Part shown: positions 13,960 to 23,940 of the stretch, piece after piece
How positions within the stretch are numbered: the first letter of the stretch is position 1
How the letters are laid out: each line of letters starts with the position of its first letter
Origin: Paragonimus westermani
Lineage: Eukaryota; Platyhelminthes; Trematoda; Plagiorchiida; Troglotrematidae
Assembly: GCA_008508345.1 (NCBI GenBank)
Contig: QNGE01000142.1
Coordinates: 264,063 to 328,062, forward strand
DNA: 64,000 nt
Reading direction: 5' to 3'
Notes under the pieces: generated by a model
Told to the model about the DNA's origin: nothing
The model's database searches: none
The model's input: only the letters and a program-made list of their open reading frames with translations
Program-made: the position numbers and the translations under genes

Positions 13960-16900
13960 TACCCTTACTATCCAGAACAGCAAGCAGTACATTATACAGA
14001 CGTGATTATCCAGTGGAACCAATGGTTTAGTTCAAGCGAGAACCCTCAAATACTTCCTGGAAAACGATGTCGATTAAGATTAATGTTCACACCTCAAACA
14101 TCATAAGCGCCCTGTCTAAAATTGCTGGCACATGCCGTTTTAAATTACGTGAAGGAAGATACGGTCGGGTGATTGAAATCTTATGTTAAACTCTATCAAG
14201 GCCGCAACACTTGTCTAAACTTCTCTCGAAAGGAATTAGCTGGAAGTTCGATCTGACTGCTGGCGATACAACGAAACATAAGTGGTATCCGGATTAGCCA
14301 GAATATGTAGTTATGGCATTCTACAATTTAGGGACATTTAATTAAAAATAGAAGTACTTTTAACAATTTGAGTAGGATGTTCTGGAGACAACCTGCAGAA
14401 ACAGTTTAATTCACATTTTACAAACCACCTTACTTGTCTGGTTAGATTGAATTTTATTCAGCCACTCGTGCTGAGTACAAATAAAATGGTAAAACGTTCC
14501 ATGGTTTTCATTGTTACCAAGAAGACACTTTCAGAAAAACCGTATTATCCAGAGAGTGCACAGCACCCAGGTAGTCATCCGTTATTATGGTTACCATCAT
14601 CATGATCAGTAGCACTGATATTAACATTTTGTCCCACCGTATTGATACACACCATCCGCTCCTAAAATGTTATATCGTATATCTGATACATGTTACATCA
14701 GAACGTACCCGCATCTGCTGCACACGGCTGAATCGTTACGCAAAGGTCTGTTCGCCCTTGGTCTAATTGTAATCGGTCGAACCGCAGTTCTCCGAAAAAG
14801 CATTGAATTAAAGCTTCCCGCTTAGCGTAAACAGAATCCCAACTAACGTCCAGCTTCTGTATTTGATTTCCCCATTCTAACCTCAATTAGTGGATAGTTT
14901 ACATTCCGTTCATGCATTGGGTTTTGACTATTCACTATAATCTCGTTGATTCTCATTGATAAGAACTGTACTTTGTTTGAATATGGTGTTCATTTACCGG
15001 GAGTCTGGGTTTGTAACACTGGAATTTCAAAACAGAAAGTATCTAACAAATTACTTTCGATAAAAAGAATGACTAGTTGAGAAGCTAAAAGTTGATTATG
15101 ATTGTGCATCGAATGTGATGTTTGACAGGAAAAAATACCACTCATGTTGAATTAATTTAATAACGTGGAAAGTGGTGCATCAAAAACTGATCACGTCTGT
15201 CTTATTAGCCCACAATTTCAGCACACATTGAGAGAACGTTGTATACGTACAAGTTGCCACGCGCCCTACAAAGCACAGCACACAATTAAAACATGGTCAC
15301 CAAAATATGAGTCGCAAGTGTGCGTAGAAAAATGTGACGTTATTTAGATCGCAATATACAACTCGCATACACAAGAAGGATGTGACAAGTTTTCTTCTTA
15401 GGGCTTCTAGGGAGATTTTTGTTGTGTGCTACAACTCACAAACGACAGGTTTGAATTCTGCTGCTGCTTATGAATTTTGTAGAGTGAATATGAAGAAGAG
15501 AACTCATGTTTTCCTCTGATTTACAGCACATGGTGATTTCGCCTTGAAAACCACCCTTCACTTCTTTGACATAAACTTCCTGACCACTCTTTCAAAACTA
15601 TTTATAAGATCTGCAATTTCCTGTCGGTTTTGAATTGTTTTGCTCCTTAACAACACTAACTTTTACTAAAAACAATTAACGTGAATCACTTCATCTTTAA
15701 TTTATATATATATGTTTAATTATGCCGCTTCAAATGGTATACGTATAGTCGAGAACAAGTGAAAATTGAGTGTTTCCATTAGTTTGTCTTTCGCCTGGTA
15801 GGTCAAGTTATAAAATCTTTTGGGATTCAAACGTGAATAAAGTGAAGCACAGATATATCAAAGCTGACAAAATTCAGTCTCGTTGGCGGGATACAACACC
15901 CCTTCTCTCTGGAACTTGGGAGCTTATTCGTGCTCACCAGTCCATTCAAGTGGATTTAAGTTTATTGGATATGAGGAAGAAATTGCCAAGGAAACGCAAG
16001 CAAGCTTGAAAAGCAGGTTCAGCTTGGAAACGTTTACTGTCCCGTGAGATATCCTATTCATGCATTACTCCTGCCTCAATCCTGTCTCACAACACAATGT
16101 TGGTTGTGTGCAACATGTTAAAGCCATGAATTTGCTAGAAAAACTGACTGATTCAGTTTTCCACCAGATCAGCAGAACGTTCTGTTATTGCCGCAATGTA
16201 AAAGGGTACTGTGTAACTCTTGATAATAATGTGCCTTCGGAACTACTAATACCGAAGAAAGTACATAAAACATTGGTATATGTATGATATTCTGAAGTAC
16301 GCCACGGAAGATTGAAAGCAATAAGCAACCAGATAGTAAAACGGGAAGATTTGTTAAAAAACCACACAATTACGGTATATGCTACTCCAGGGTAATTCGA
16401 TGTACCGTACAAGTGTAAATCAACTAGTGGAAATTCTAAACCTATTCGTAAATTTGCATAACTCATCGTGTTCCAAGCCTGTGTGAGTCAGCAAAAGTTT
16501 TAGGAACATTATCGACATTTCAAACATTGTACATGCGGTTGAGACTCAGTCGTCATTTGTTAACGTACATCTGTCCGAAACCATTGTTATAATTTGTTAG
16601 CCTGCGTATCTTACCGAACATTCCTATGGATCTCATTTTGTTTTTACAGAAAACGTTCTGTTCGAATGCGACGAAGTAGATAATGGACAAGTCGTTAGTG
16701 GGTCTGTGTAGTCAAACGGTTTCCGGATTGGCTGGTGTATTCTTGTGATTGTAAAACAAAAGACTTCAATAAAGCCCTGCTCCCATTTCGCTCCACAATA
16801 ATGTGGCAAACGGCAACCTACATTTTACCCATCAATACCCCCTCATTTCGATTTATAATGCTTAGAACTCTGTCACTCTGCACCTCGGTGTATCACATGA

Positions 16901-19090
16901 GGTGGAGGTTAACGACTGTTTCCTGTTCTTAAACCTTTCAAAACGTATCCCCAGGACGAATAGTTACAACAGTCTGATTCTTTTTGTTTGACGTAGGGTG
17001 GGCAACACTTGTTGTTCTCTACCTTCTCACTGAGTGTAGACAAATTTTTTTTATAATTCAAGTCGTATTTAATAAAGCTGGAAGCCTGTATGCAATGAAT
17101 TTTGTGAGCGAAAAGGAAAGGACTGTTAAGAAAATTGAAACCTTTGTGAATGCCACTGTTAGCAGAAAATACCAAATTTGACAAACCGAATTACGGGGTA
17201 ACGCACGTACACACAACATACCCCAATGTTGACAAAGAAGTGATAGCCTGATTCACGTACCGGCACCGGCGTAACACAGTAGCTATGCAGCTGTTCAGTG
17301 GTGCTTTCTTCTAGGCAATAGGAGGCTGATTCACCGTAGCAACGGGATCCAATCAACGCATCAGCCAGTTATTTTTACAGTATACCAGTTCCGCTGTAAC
17401 GGTAAAGATGTCTTCATAGTCCTGGAAGACTGATGAAGGCACCAATGTACGGCGCAACACAACTATAAGTAACCTTCAATTGACTACAGCAAACTCAGGG
17501 AACCGTCAACCAAACAATATCAAGTAGACGGTTACCCGTTTACGGCTACTTCAAGATATTAACTCGTAATTGTAGCCTGGAACTGTTAACAAATCGTGTA
17601 GCACTCTTCACCCAGACGTAGAAGCTACCATTCTCTGTACATTGCAAGCCGAGGCAAATAATCTGCACTTTCCATTGGTAAGGAAACGATGGAACTATCC
17701 TGGTTTGTCCGTCTACAAAATATTATATGGTGTCTGCCGTTTTTACGCTAGCGACTGGTAATGGAACAGTAGCTTCTCACAACCTGCCGTCCTTTGATCT
17801 GACGAAAAGGACATTGAGAGACTAGATTGTTTTCGTATTACTAGCTTCACCCTAGGCAACCAAATACTTCCCTGTGCCCACCTCAAAGTTTACTGTTTAC
17901 TCGATCGTTGGAATCAGCGTCGCTTCGATGTGCTGAGGTAATATCTTTCAGTTCCTCCAGTTTTCCGAATTGGCGTTGACTCGATTTTCGCCCTTTAAAC
18001 AGTGCTGGGAATAGTTGACTAAATATGGTACTTGTATATCCACCGTGCGCATTTTCGAGTGGGTCCAGAAGACGGCTGAATGATATTATGAAGCTGACCA
18101 AGGAGAGCACCATCCAGTCTTATACTTCTTACCTCGACATTTCGTACATTGAGTTTGTTTCCAGTCAAACGTCAGTGACGACCAGTGTTTGTTCCGGTCA
18201 CTGGTAAGCAACTCAAATCACACAAGATTACGCTGTTCAACGATTGAAACTCTTCAATGAGTGCGAGCAAAAATGTATTATTGGATTATTACTAGATAAT
18301 TGCTAGCAAGTGTGAGTGACATATATTGGTTTAATATCTATGAATCTGTTTAATTAGGTAAGCTGTAATTATTGCTAAGCTATTATTGATAGTTAACTCA
18401 ATCTCCAGTCGTTATCCGTATTACGAAAAAAATAGCATTTCTCCGTCTAGATTGCTTTGTTTGTATTGCGTGGTATTCAGCGACCTTGAATTCAAACATA
18501 CCAAGGTTGAAAAACGCAAATTTAACCGCTGGATCCCGAAATGTTTATATCTAAGGATGATTTCTTCTTCTGTACTGCTAAGCACAAAATTATTGCCCTC
18601 ATGTATTTAGTATCCGTTCGAACATTGAAACTCAAGGAAACTGGTTCATAAATTTGGACGTTTAAAAACAGTTCTGGTTGGAACCAGCATTTAAAAATTT
18701 GAACATTGCTAGCAGCTCAAGTCTGCATTTCTGAGTTATTCACATGAATTGAATTCTTTCGTAACCCATTGGTCGGCCAAAGAATTAAGAATCCTCTGTG
18801 CAGCAACCTGTTGATTGGAAGACTTCTCATGGACGGTTGCATTAACGAGCTGTTGGTTTTCATGAAAACAGTAAACATATGCGGGAAATCATCAAGAAAC
18901 CACAATGAATCCGATTATATCCTAGCTTCTTCCACCGTAATTAAAGTGCTCAATGTGGAAGCACTGGCAGAAGCTGAATTATGAATGCCTTTTCCGCTGT
19001 TAAACGTTATTACGCCCAAATAATTTGGGAACTCGACGCAGCAATTTTTCGAAAATTAACAAAAAATGATTGTCAATTCAACTATTTTCA
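13960..19090. other. gene-poor stretch, no recognised gene
   Basis: I recognise nothing here. A 62-codon minus-strand frame at 14698-14886 looks slightly more protein-like than its neighbours and ends next to a possible splice donor, but it matches no family I know. A short (TA)5 run lies near 15703-15712. All other frames look like chance. Confidence 0.55.
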
Positions 19091-19159
19091 AGTTGAAAAC
19101 CACTCACATTTGATCGCAGCGTTCGCATTCAGATAGACTTTGCAGCCAGCCTCTTTCGA
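19091..19159 (-). repeat. inverted copy of the hammerhead element terminus
   Basis: This arm matches the reverse complement of 19667-19735 with only a few mismatches, including the shared block TTCGCATTCAGATAGACTT. It stops at the N. In the right-hand copy the ribozyme 3' end lies only about six bases beyond this point, so the gap begins just where an inverted ribozyme copy would start. Confidence 0.85.
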
Positions 19160-19160
19160 N
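19160..19160. other. assembly gap or unresolved base (single N)
   Basis: This is the only ambiguous base in the window. It sits at the junction between an inverted and a direct copy of the same terminal repeat, which suggests a collapsed palindrome or a scaffold join rather than a simple miscalled base. Confidence 0.8.
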
Positions 19161-19184
19161 GATCAAATATGAGTGCTGGTCAAC
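19161..19184 (+). repeat. direct partial copy of element terminus
   Basis: These 24 bases match 19712-19735 in the same orientation with about four differences. They represent only the outer end of the terminus. The inner 40 or so bases seen in the right copy are absent, probably lost in the gap. Confidence 0.75.
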
Positions 19185-19342
19185 GTGAAAATAAACCAAA
19201 TCCCCGACTACTCATCAGTAATTTTAATCTCAATTGTTGTGCCACCACAAGCTAGAATGTCTTTGGACGTAACGGAAAGTTCTTCGCTAGTGAAACGCTG
19301 AATCATGTATGTACTCCACTCGAGATATCCACGTCGACGTGA

Positions 19343-19516
19343 CTAGCCTGGTTCTTGTGGCGACGTTTCAGTGTGATTAGTCGCATCACATGTGAATCTG
19401 CTGCACGGAGACTTGACATCGGCCAAGTCATCTTTTTTAAGTGAGTTTCGTTTCCGTGATCCAGTACGTCTATTGGGGTTTGGTGTTCTAGTAACTGTTA
19501 TTTTCGTTGGTGACAT
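19343..19516 (-). other. small basic open frame inside hammerhead element
   Basis: A 57-codon ATG frame runs antisense to the ribozyme. The predicted peptide is Ser/Thr/Pro-rich and basic in its middle (Arg-Arg, Lys-Arg, Lys-Lys pairs), without a signal peptide or membrane segment. I do not recognise it. Its length is within chance expectation, so it may not be coding. Confidence 0.15.
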
Positions 19517-19616
19517 CACTGCGTGAAGAAATGTGGTTCATTCCAGGGCGTATTGCACACAATGCTGCCTCATGATTGGAATGGCCGGAGTTCTAATACC
19601 GGTCGTGGCAGGATAT

Positions 19617-19661
19617 GCGCTACTGAAGAGCTCTAATGAGAGCGAAACCCGAGTCTAGTGC
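19617..19661 (+). ncRNA. type I hammerhead ribozyme
   Basis: All conserved parts of a hammerhead are present in order. Stem I pairs GCGCTA (19617-19622) with TAGTGC (19656-19661), including one G-U pair. The core CTGAAGA (19623-19629) fits the consensus CUGANGA. Stem II is a perfect five-pair hairpin, GCTCT/AGAGC, with loop AATG (19630-19643). GAA (19644-19646) follows. Stem III is minimal: A19647-T19654 and C19648-G19653 with loop CCGA. The cleavage triplet is GTC, with predicted self-cleavage after C19655. Open-ended stem I makes it type I, and a two-pair stem III is typical of hammerheads carried by Penelope-like elements and animal retrozymes. Expected role: self-cleavage of the element transcript, giving a 2',3'-cyclic phosphate and a 5'-OH end. 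No core base is lost. Confidence 0.88.
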
Positions 19662-19666
19662 TTCTT

Positions 19667-19735
19667 TTCGAAAGAGGCTGGCTGAAAAGTCTATCTGAAT
19701 GCGAAGGCTGCGATCAAGTGTGAGTGATGGTCAAC
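19667..19735 (+). repeat. right terminus of hammerhead element
   Basis: This terminal block starts about five bases after the ribozyme. It carries the reverse complement of the 19091-19159 arm, and its outer end repeats 19161-19184 directly. Confidence 0.82.
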
Positions 19736-22700
19736 TTGTTAATTGAGAATTACTTTCGCTGCCTGAAATGCAATGTGACGGTCGTTGTCAAATTACTTAA
19801 GAACCGCTGAGACTCAGCAGTGAGGGGATGAGAATTACTTTGTCCAGTTTAGTAGACAGTGGAGGGACATTGTCGTTATCATATGGTATTCGTCGTGTTG
19901 GATAGAATTAATCCAGTGATCTATGACAAGACTACAGGTCTAAAGAAATAAATGATCATTTCCGGTTAAGGCCACTCTGTAATGTTTTCGGTAGAACTCA
20001 TCTTTAACAAAGGATATCACATGACACGTGAAAGAGTACTCTCGCCTGCCAGAATTAGATGGCAGTTAGTCGTTTAACACGGGACGTAAAACGACATAAT
20101 TCTAAAAACCAACAAAACGTGTCTTCACTTCAGAAGAACATTGTGAGGTGTAGGTATGGAGAAGTATGCGTGAAGTGTACTCAGTCGGTGATATGTGAAT
20201 AAACAAACGTCTGTGGTGATCCGTACCAACGCTTCGTATATGTAAAAACGAGTGAACGAAGTAGTTCAAAAATCGTAATCTTCTGTAGTCAAGCGAAATC
20301 TGGCTACTGTATCTCGGAGAATGAGATACAAACTTCCGGTGCAGCTTGAAGTTTCAGCGGCGACGCTGACCGTCTTGTTTAATGAGTGTCAGAGAAGGTT
20401 ATGCGTTTTTTAGAGCTGTCCTCATGAACAACACCATCATTCTAGAGATAAGAAAGCTATTTATACTCGAAAAATTCGCACAAGATCAGTGAGCAGGAGA
20501 TATCTAACATTGGGTTAATCTGATTCTGATTAACACTGGCAGCTGCTCCGGATATTTTCTCTGTTGTGTGCTTTATTGGTTTCCTGACCCTATCTTGGCT
20601 GAATATTTGTGCGGTTTTCAAGAGTGGGTAAACGAATGAGATTTTCTGATGAAATCATAATGCATTTTCCTAAATACCCCTAAGAGATAATAGGCGTCGA
20701 GTAAACTTGAGTCATTTTGGTACAGTCAGTCTGAAATATTAACCAGGCTAGTAGCTAAGGCTGTATGTTGAACGATAGTTACTGCTGGTGTTTTCATTTG
20801 TTGACATTCTGCTCCTTGCTATATAGTACATTAACAATACCTCATGGATTGTAAACAAATTTATTTGACATTTATACTGGTGTTTATTCATTCAGGTAAG
20901 ATCTGGTCACTTTCATACTTTTGAAGCATCCTTGGACAGCTGCCAGAAAGAAATCTTTTCTGGCTAGCGTGGTGTTATCTAAAGTTAGTGGATCTGATGT
21001 TTGGCTTACTTGCACAAAGGCATGTGGGAAAACTGGAAGAGGTATTTCGCATCGAAGGCACTTCAACCGCAATGCGTGACACTAGTTGCTAATAGCCACT
21101 TCAGATCTCCATTTAGACATATATCGCATGCACTTTGGGATGCTTGGATTGTGTCTTCAGACCGATGATTAGTTGCACTAAAACATTTCAAGCACTACTT
21201 CTGTACATCTGAAGTACTAAATACTAAGTGTTATCTGAATGACCACTTCTTATAAAGAGGGATATCTATTGACAAAAACTAAATCAAGTAAACTTGTATG
21301 TCGCCTGAATGTTCGATACCAAAATGCCCGTGATATTACCTGCCCATTGAGCGGAACTTTAAACACCAGCACACAAGGCACACGAACAGGCTCTTATTAC
21401 GTATCTCTTACCAAAGACTATTTGATTTCCTTTTTGCTTCTTTAGCCTTAAATTCTGTTCATTAGTGATTAATGTGACTTCACTGTCGATAAATTACTCT
21501 CAGACACTTAAATATTAATTTGCCTCCATTTCAAGACGACAGACAAATTCTTCATCTCATTAACATTTATTTGATTTATGATTCGGTGTGACTAGTTTGC
21601 TGGAAATTGTTGGTCGTCTCTGCTATGAACTCGGAACTTTCATGTTCGACTGTTTCAGGGAAACGTCAAACGATGCCAAGGTGTGCAAGCGGCCAAGGGA
21701 GGCATTTTTCAGAAGATTTCCAACAAGGTTAAGCGGTTGACGGTTCTGATTATATAAGTTAGAAATATTTTGTACATTTTTGGGTGACCACAGAACATAT
21801 TCTTTGGGTTGACAGGCCAACTGTTCCAGGAAATGAATGATGAATTGGAGGATGGTTGTGCGTGAATAGCAAAATGTGTTTCCAGCAGCAGAAATAGCCT
21901 AGGCCAATTTGAGCGGATGTCTGAAAATGTAAAAATGAGGTGTTTGCCTGTTAAGACGGGGGTTTAGAGAATGTTACATTGTCTGATGCCCATACTACCC
22001 GGGAAATACTTCTAACTAGTTAAAAGCTTTCAGATAGTCAGCTTGTAGGAATTCTATTACATTCGAAACAGCACTTTGCTTCTTGTTCAATAACTGCGTG
22101 TCAAAAATTAATTAGTGTGTCAAACTCAATTTTTCAGGATTGGTTAGTCATTTACATCTAATTAAATTTACGTGTACTTGTTTCAGTCGTTTAACAATCT
22201 GCGGATGGGTGGAAAAACGACGCACATTTTCAAAAGTACACATACTTTTGAAAATCTCATCAGAACCGTTTGTCTACATCGTGGAAATCCAACTTACTGC
22301 TAAAAGCCTTCACTCTAGGATAAACCATATCCTAGTAAACTACCTTAAACGATTCCTTTCATTGAAAAGACATCAAGGATGATAGCCTGAGAGCAAAATT
22401 CATCGCAGTGTGCATCAAAATGAAAAAGGTCGTGCATGACGGCAGCCATTGTAATAACCGCAATTCATGGAGGATTCTGAACCCTGATGTGTACGATGGC
22501 GGTCAAAACCTCATTTGTGCTAAATAACTAATGTTTGACCATTATGAAAACGTATCTGTGAAGTTCACGATATCGTGTACTTCATGTAAAATTCCTTCCT
22601 TGAGCTGCCTTGTGCGCAAGCTTCACTTAGTTGAGAAAGTGCATATCTGATCGGAGGACCGTTTTATTCAGTATACACTCCTGCAACTGTCGCCTGGACC

Positions 22701-23319
22701 CGGTAATGCTAACAACATATTAATGACAAAGTACCACTAAAATTAGAGTTATTTAAATTGGACACAATTTCAGGTGAGCAGTGCGCAAGACAGTGATATG
22801 TTTCATTGATATTCATGAAGGCGATTCACTGCATGGACTTATATTACTATTTCCCGTTCCCTGACTCCGTTCACATTCCACATTTACTGTGTAAACACAG
22901 TTAAAGTCTAATTGTAATGGGTCATGAATCTGTCCCAGACGATGACACATAAAAACGGGAAAATATCACTCACGACCCACTGGATACTCTAAGTTACAGG
23001 TGATATCAAATGTGTCATTTAAAGCACTTTCCTGATACCCTTCCGTAACCCCTTCTGCAATAAAGGGATTTAGTACAGCAGTGGGTGTTTTCGGCACTTT
23101 TAGAAGGAGCTACTTATTTGCTTAGCTGCGACAATCGAATATCAGAAATTGTGAACAGCATCACTCAGTATGAAAGATTGAGTAATTTGATCCGTCTTCA
23201 AAATTCACTTGTCCGTGAGAAGCTCTGGATTCCTTACAGATACAACTAAGTGCAGAATAACAAATAAGTTTCAACCTCGATGTGCGCTAATAAACGTTGT
23301 TGATTTATTTCAAATGAGA
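19736..23319. other. gene-poor stretch, no recognised gene
   Basis: I recognise no gene here. A small perfect seven-pair hairpin (GTATCTC/GAGATAC, 20309-20329) is present. I looked upstream of the 23.3-kb retroelement fragment for reverse transcriptase motifs on the same strand and did not see them, consistent with 5' truncation of that element. Confidence 0.55.
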
Positions 23320-23476
23320 ATACAGTCTGCGTCCGTTTCCAGCCGGTACAAAAAGAAGCTAAGAGCATCCAGTTGATATTCTATGACGTAGGTGCCGTAC
23401 GTTTATGATTCTGTCATGTTTGCCATTCATTAACAACAGAGCTAACAGATTTGGGGGGAATAATCCCCCTATCATT

Positions 23477-23820
23477 TATGACAGTTGCACATATGGCTCA
23501 AGTGGTACCGGTGATGGAAAGTACACTGGCACTGTAATTCATTCAGAATGAAGGAACATTTACCTAAATGAGTACAGAAGTCCACGTTACCGGAGAATGG
23601 TAATGTTTCTGAAACACATAAACAGCCAGTTTCCTCAGTTGCTAAACGCGTCTTGACTACCGGTCATGCTACCGATCCATCTTGTGCATTCAAAATCCTG
23701 TTGCGCCATTCCAACCCGAGACTCTTACGGTTCTCTGAAGCAGTTGCAATTAATCGACTCAAACCAGCTCTCTGTGTTCAGAAACAACTGTTTGTGAACC
23801 TGACCATTCCATGGACTTAA
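23477..23820 (+). pseudogene. PLE GIY-YIG endonuclease domain, broken
   Basis: In PLEs this C-terminal domain nicks target DNA for integration. In the first frame, IIYD (Tyr at 23477) and KYTGT (Tyr codon at 23522) stand for the two halves of the GIY-YIG signature. The match then moves to another frame, where RMKEHLPK (23545-23568) gives the conserved R-x3-EH-x-P segment. An in-frame TGA at 23569-23571 replaces the usual Trp after LPK. From 23572 to TAA at 23818-23820 the frame is open, with VLTTGHATDP (GH-x-x-D motif), the helix SEAVAINRLKPALCVQK and the closing IPW (Trp at 23812-23814) that marks PLE C-termini. One frameshift near 23540 and one nonsense codon make it non-functional. Assignment rests on motif order recognised from the family, not on an alignment. 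Confidence 0.88.
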
Positions 23821-23903
23821 TGTCTTATCCTCACTCGCTTATTGATTTTCCACCCCTCTAATCGATTGTTCTAAAAACAGCCCACCCGTGTTATTGTAAG
23901 TTT

Positions 23904-23940
23904 GGTACTGATGAGTCAATACGAAATGCTTGCAGCTACC
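23904..23940 (+). ncRNA. degenerate hammerhead ribozyme motif of PLE tail
   Basis: The order of parts fits a hammerhead: stem I GGTA/TACC (extendable to six pairs with 23902-23903 and 23941-23942), core CTGATGA (23908-23914), a two-pair stem II in GTCAATAC, then GAAA (23923-23926), stem III TGC/GCA, and stem I 3' strand. The base expected to be U16.1 next to the cleavage site is G (23935), so the copy is probably inactive, and stem II is very short. Support comes from context: it lies 90 bp after the PLE stop-proximal Trp, and an equivalent 37-base motif lies 98 bp after the same point in the 40-kb PLE, with 28 of 37 bases identical and no length change. Confidence 0.55.

Larger units (their letters stand above)
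19091..19735 (+). mobile_element. hammerhead-bearing retroelement repeat unit
   Basis: This 645-bp stretch is bounded by related terminal sequences. The arm 19091-19159 is the near-perfect inverse of 19667-19735. Immediately after the single N at 19160, bases 19161-19184 are instead a direct-orientation partial copy of 19712-19735 (GATCAAATATGAGTG against GATCAAGTGTGAGTG, both running into GGTCAAC). The direct copies are 551 bp apart. Between them, on the + strand, lies a complete hammerhead ribozyme. No reverse transcriptase or other enzyme is visible inside. A 57-codon basic frame (minus strand, 19343-19516) is open but unrecognised. Terminal repeats plus a hammerhead fit either the terminal-repeat part of a Penelope-like element or a non-autonomous retrozyme/SINE-like derivative. 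The exact class is an inference. Confidence 0.65.
23320..23940 (+). mobile_element. 5'-truncated Penelope-like retroelement, 3' part
   Basis: This segment holds the end of a PLE: a weakly recognisable linker (about 23320-23470), the GIY-YIG endonuclease C-terminus (23477-23820) and a 3' tail ending in a hammerhead-like motif (23904-23940). No reverse transcriptase sequence was found upstream, so the copy appears 5'-truncated, as is common for PLE insertions. The left boundary is uncertain. The coding part is dead: it has one frameshift and one in-frame TGA. The last 83 codons are fully open, so it is less decayed than the other two copies in the window. Confidence 0.8.

Noticed and set aside
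13609..14022. Four overlapping 75-111-codon frames on both strands
   Set aside because: They are produced by the GC-rich palindrome of the MITE.
19585..19612. GAGTTCTAATACCGG just before the hammerhead, like a degenerate Pol III B box
   Set aside because: No A box at the right distance and no cloverleaf; could be chance.
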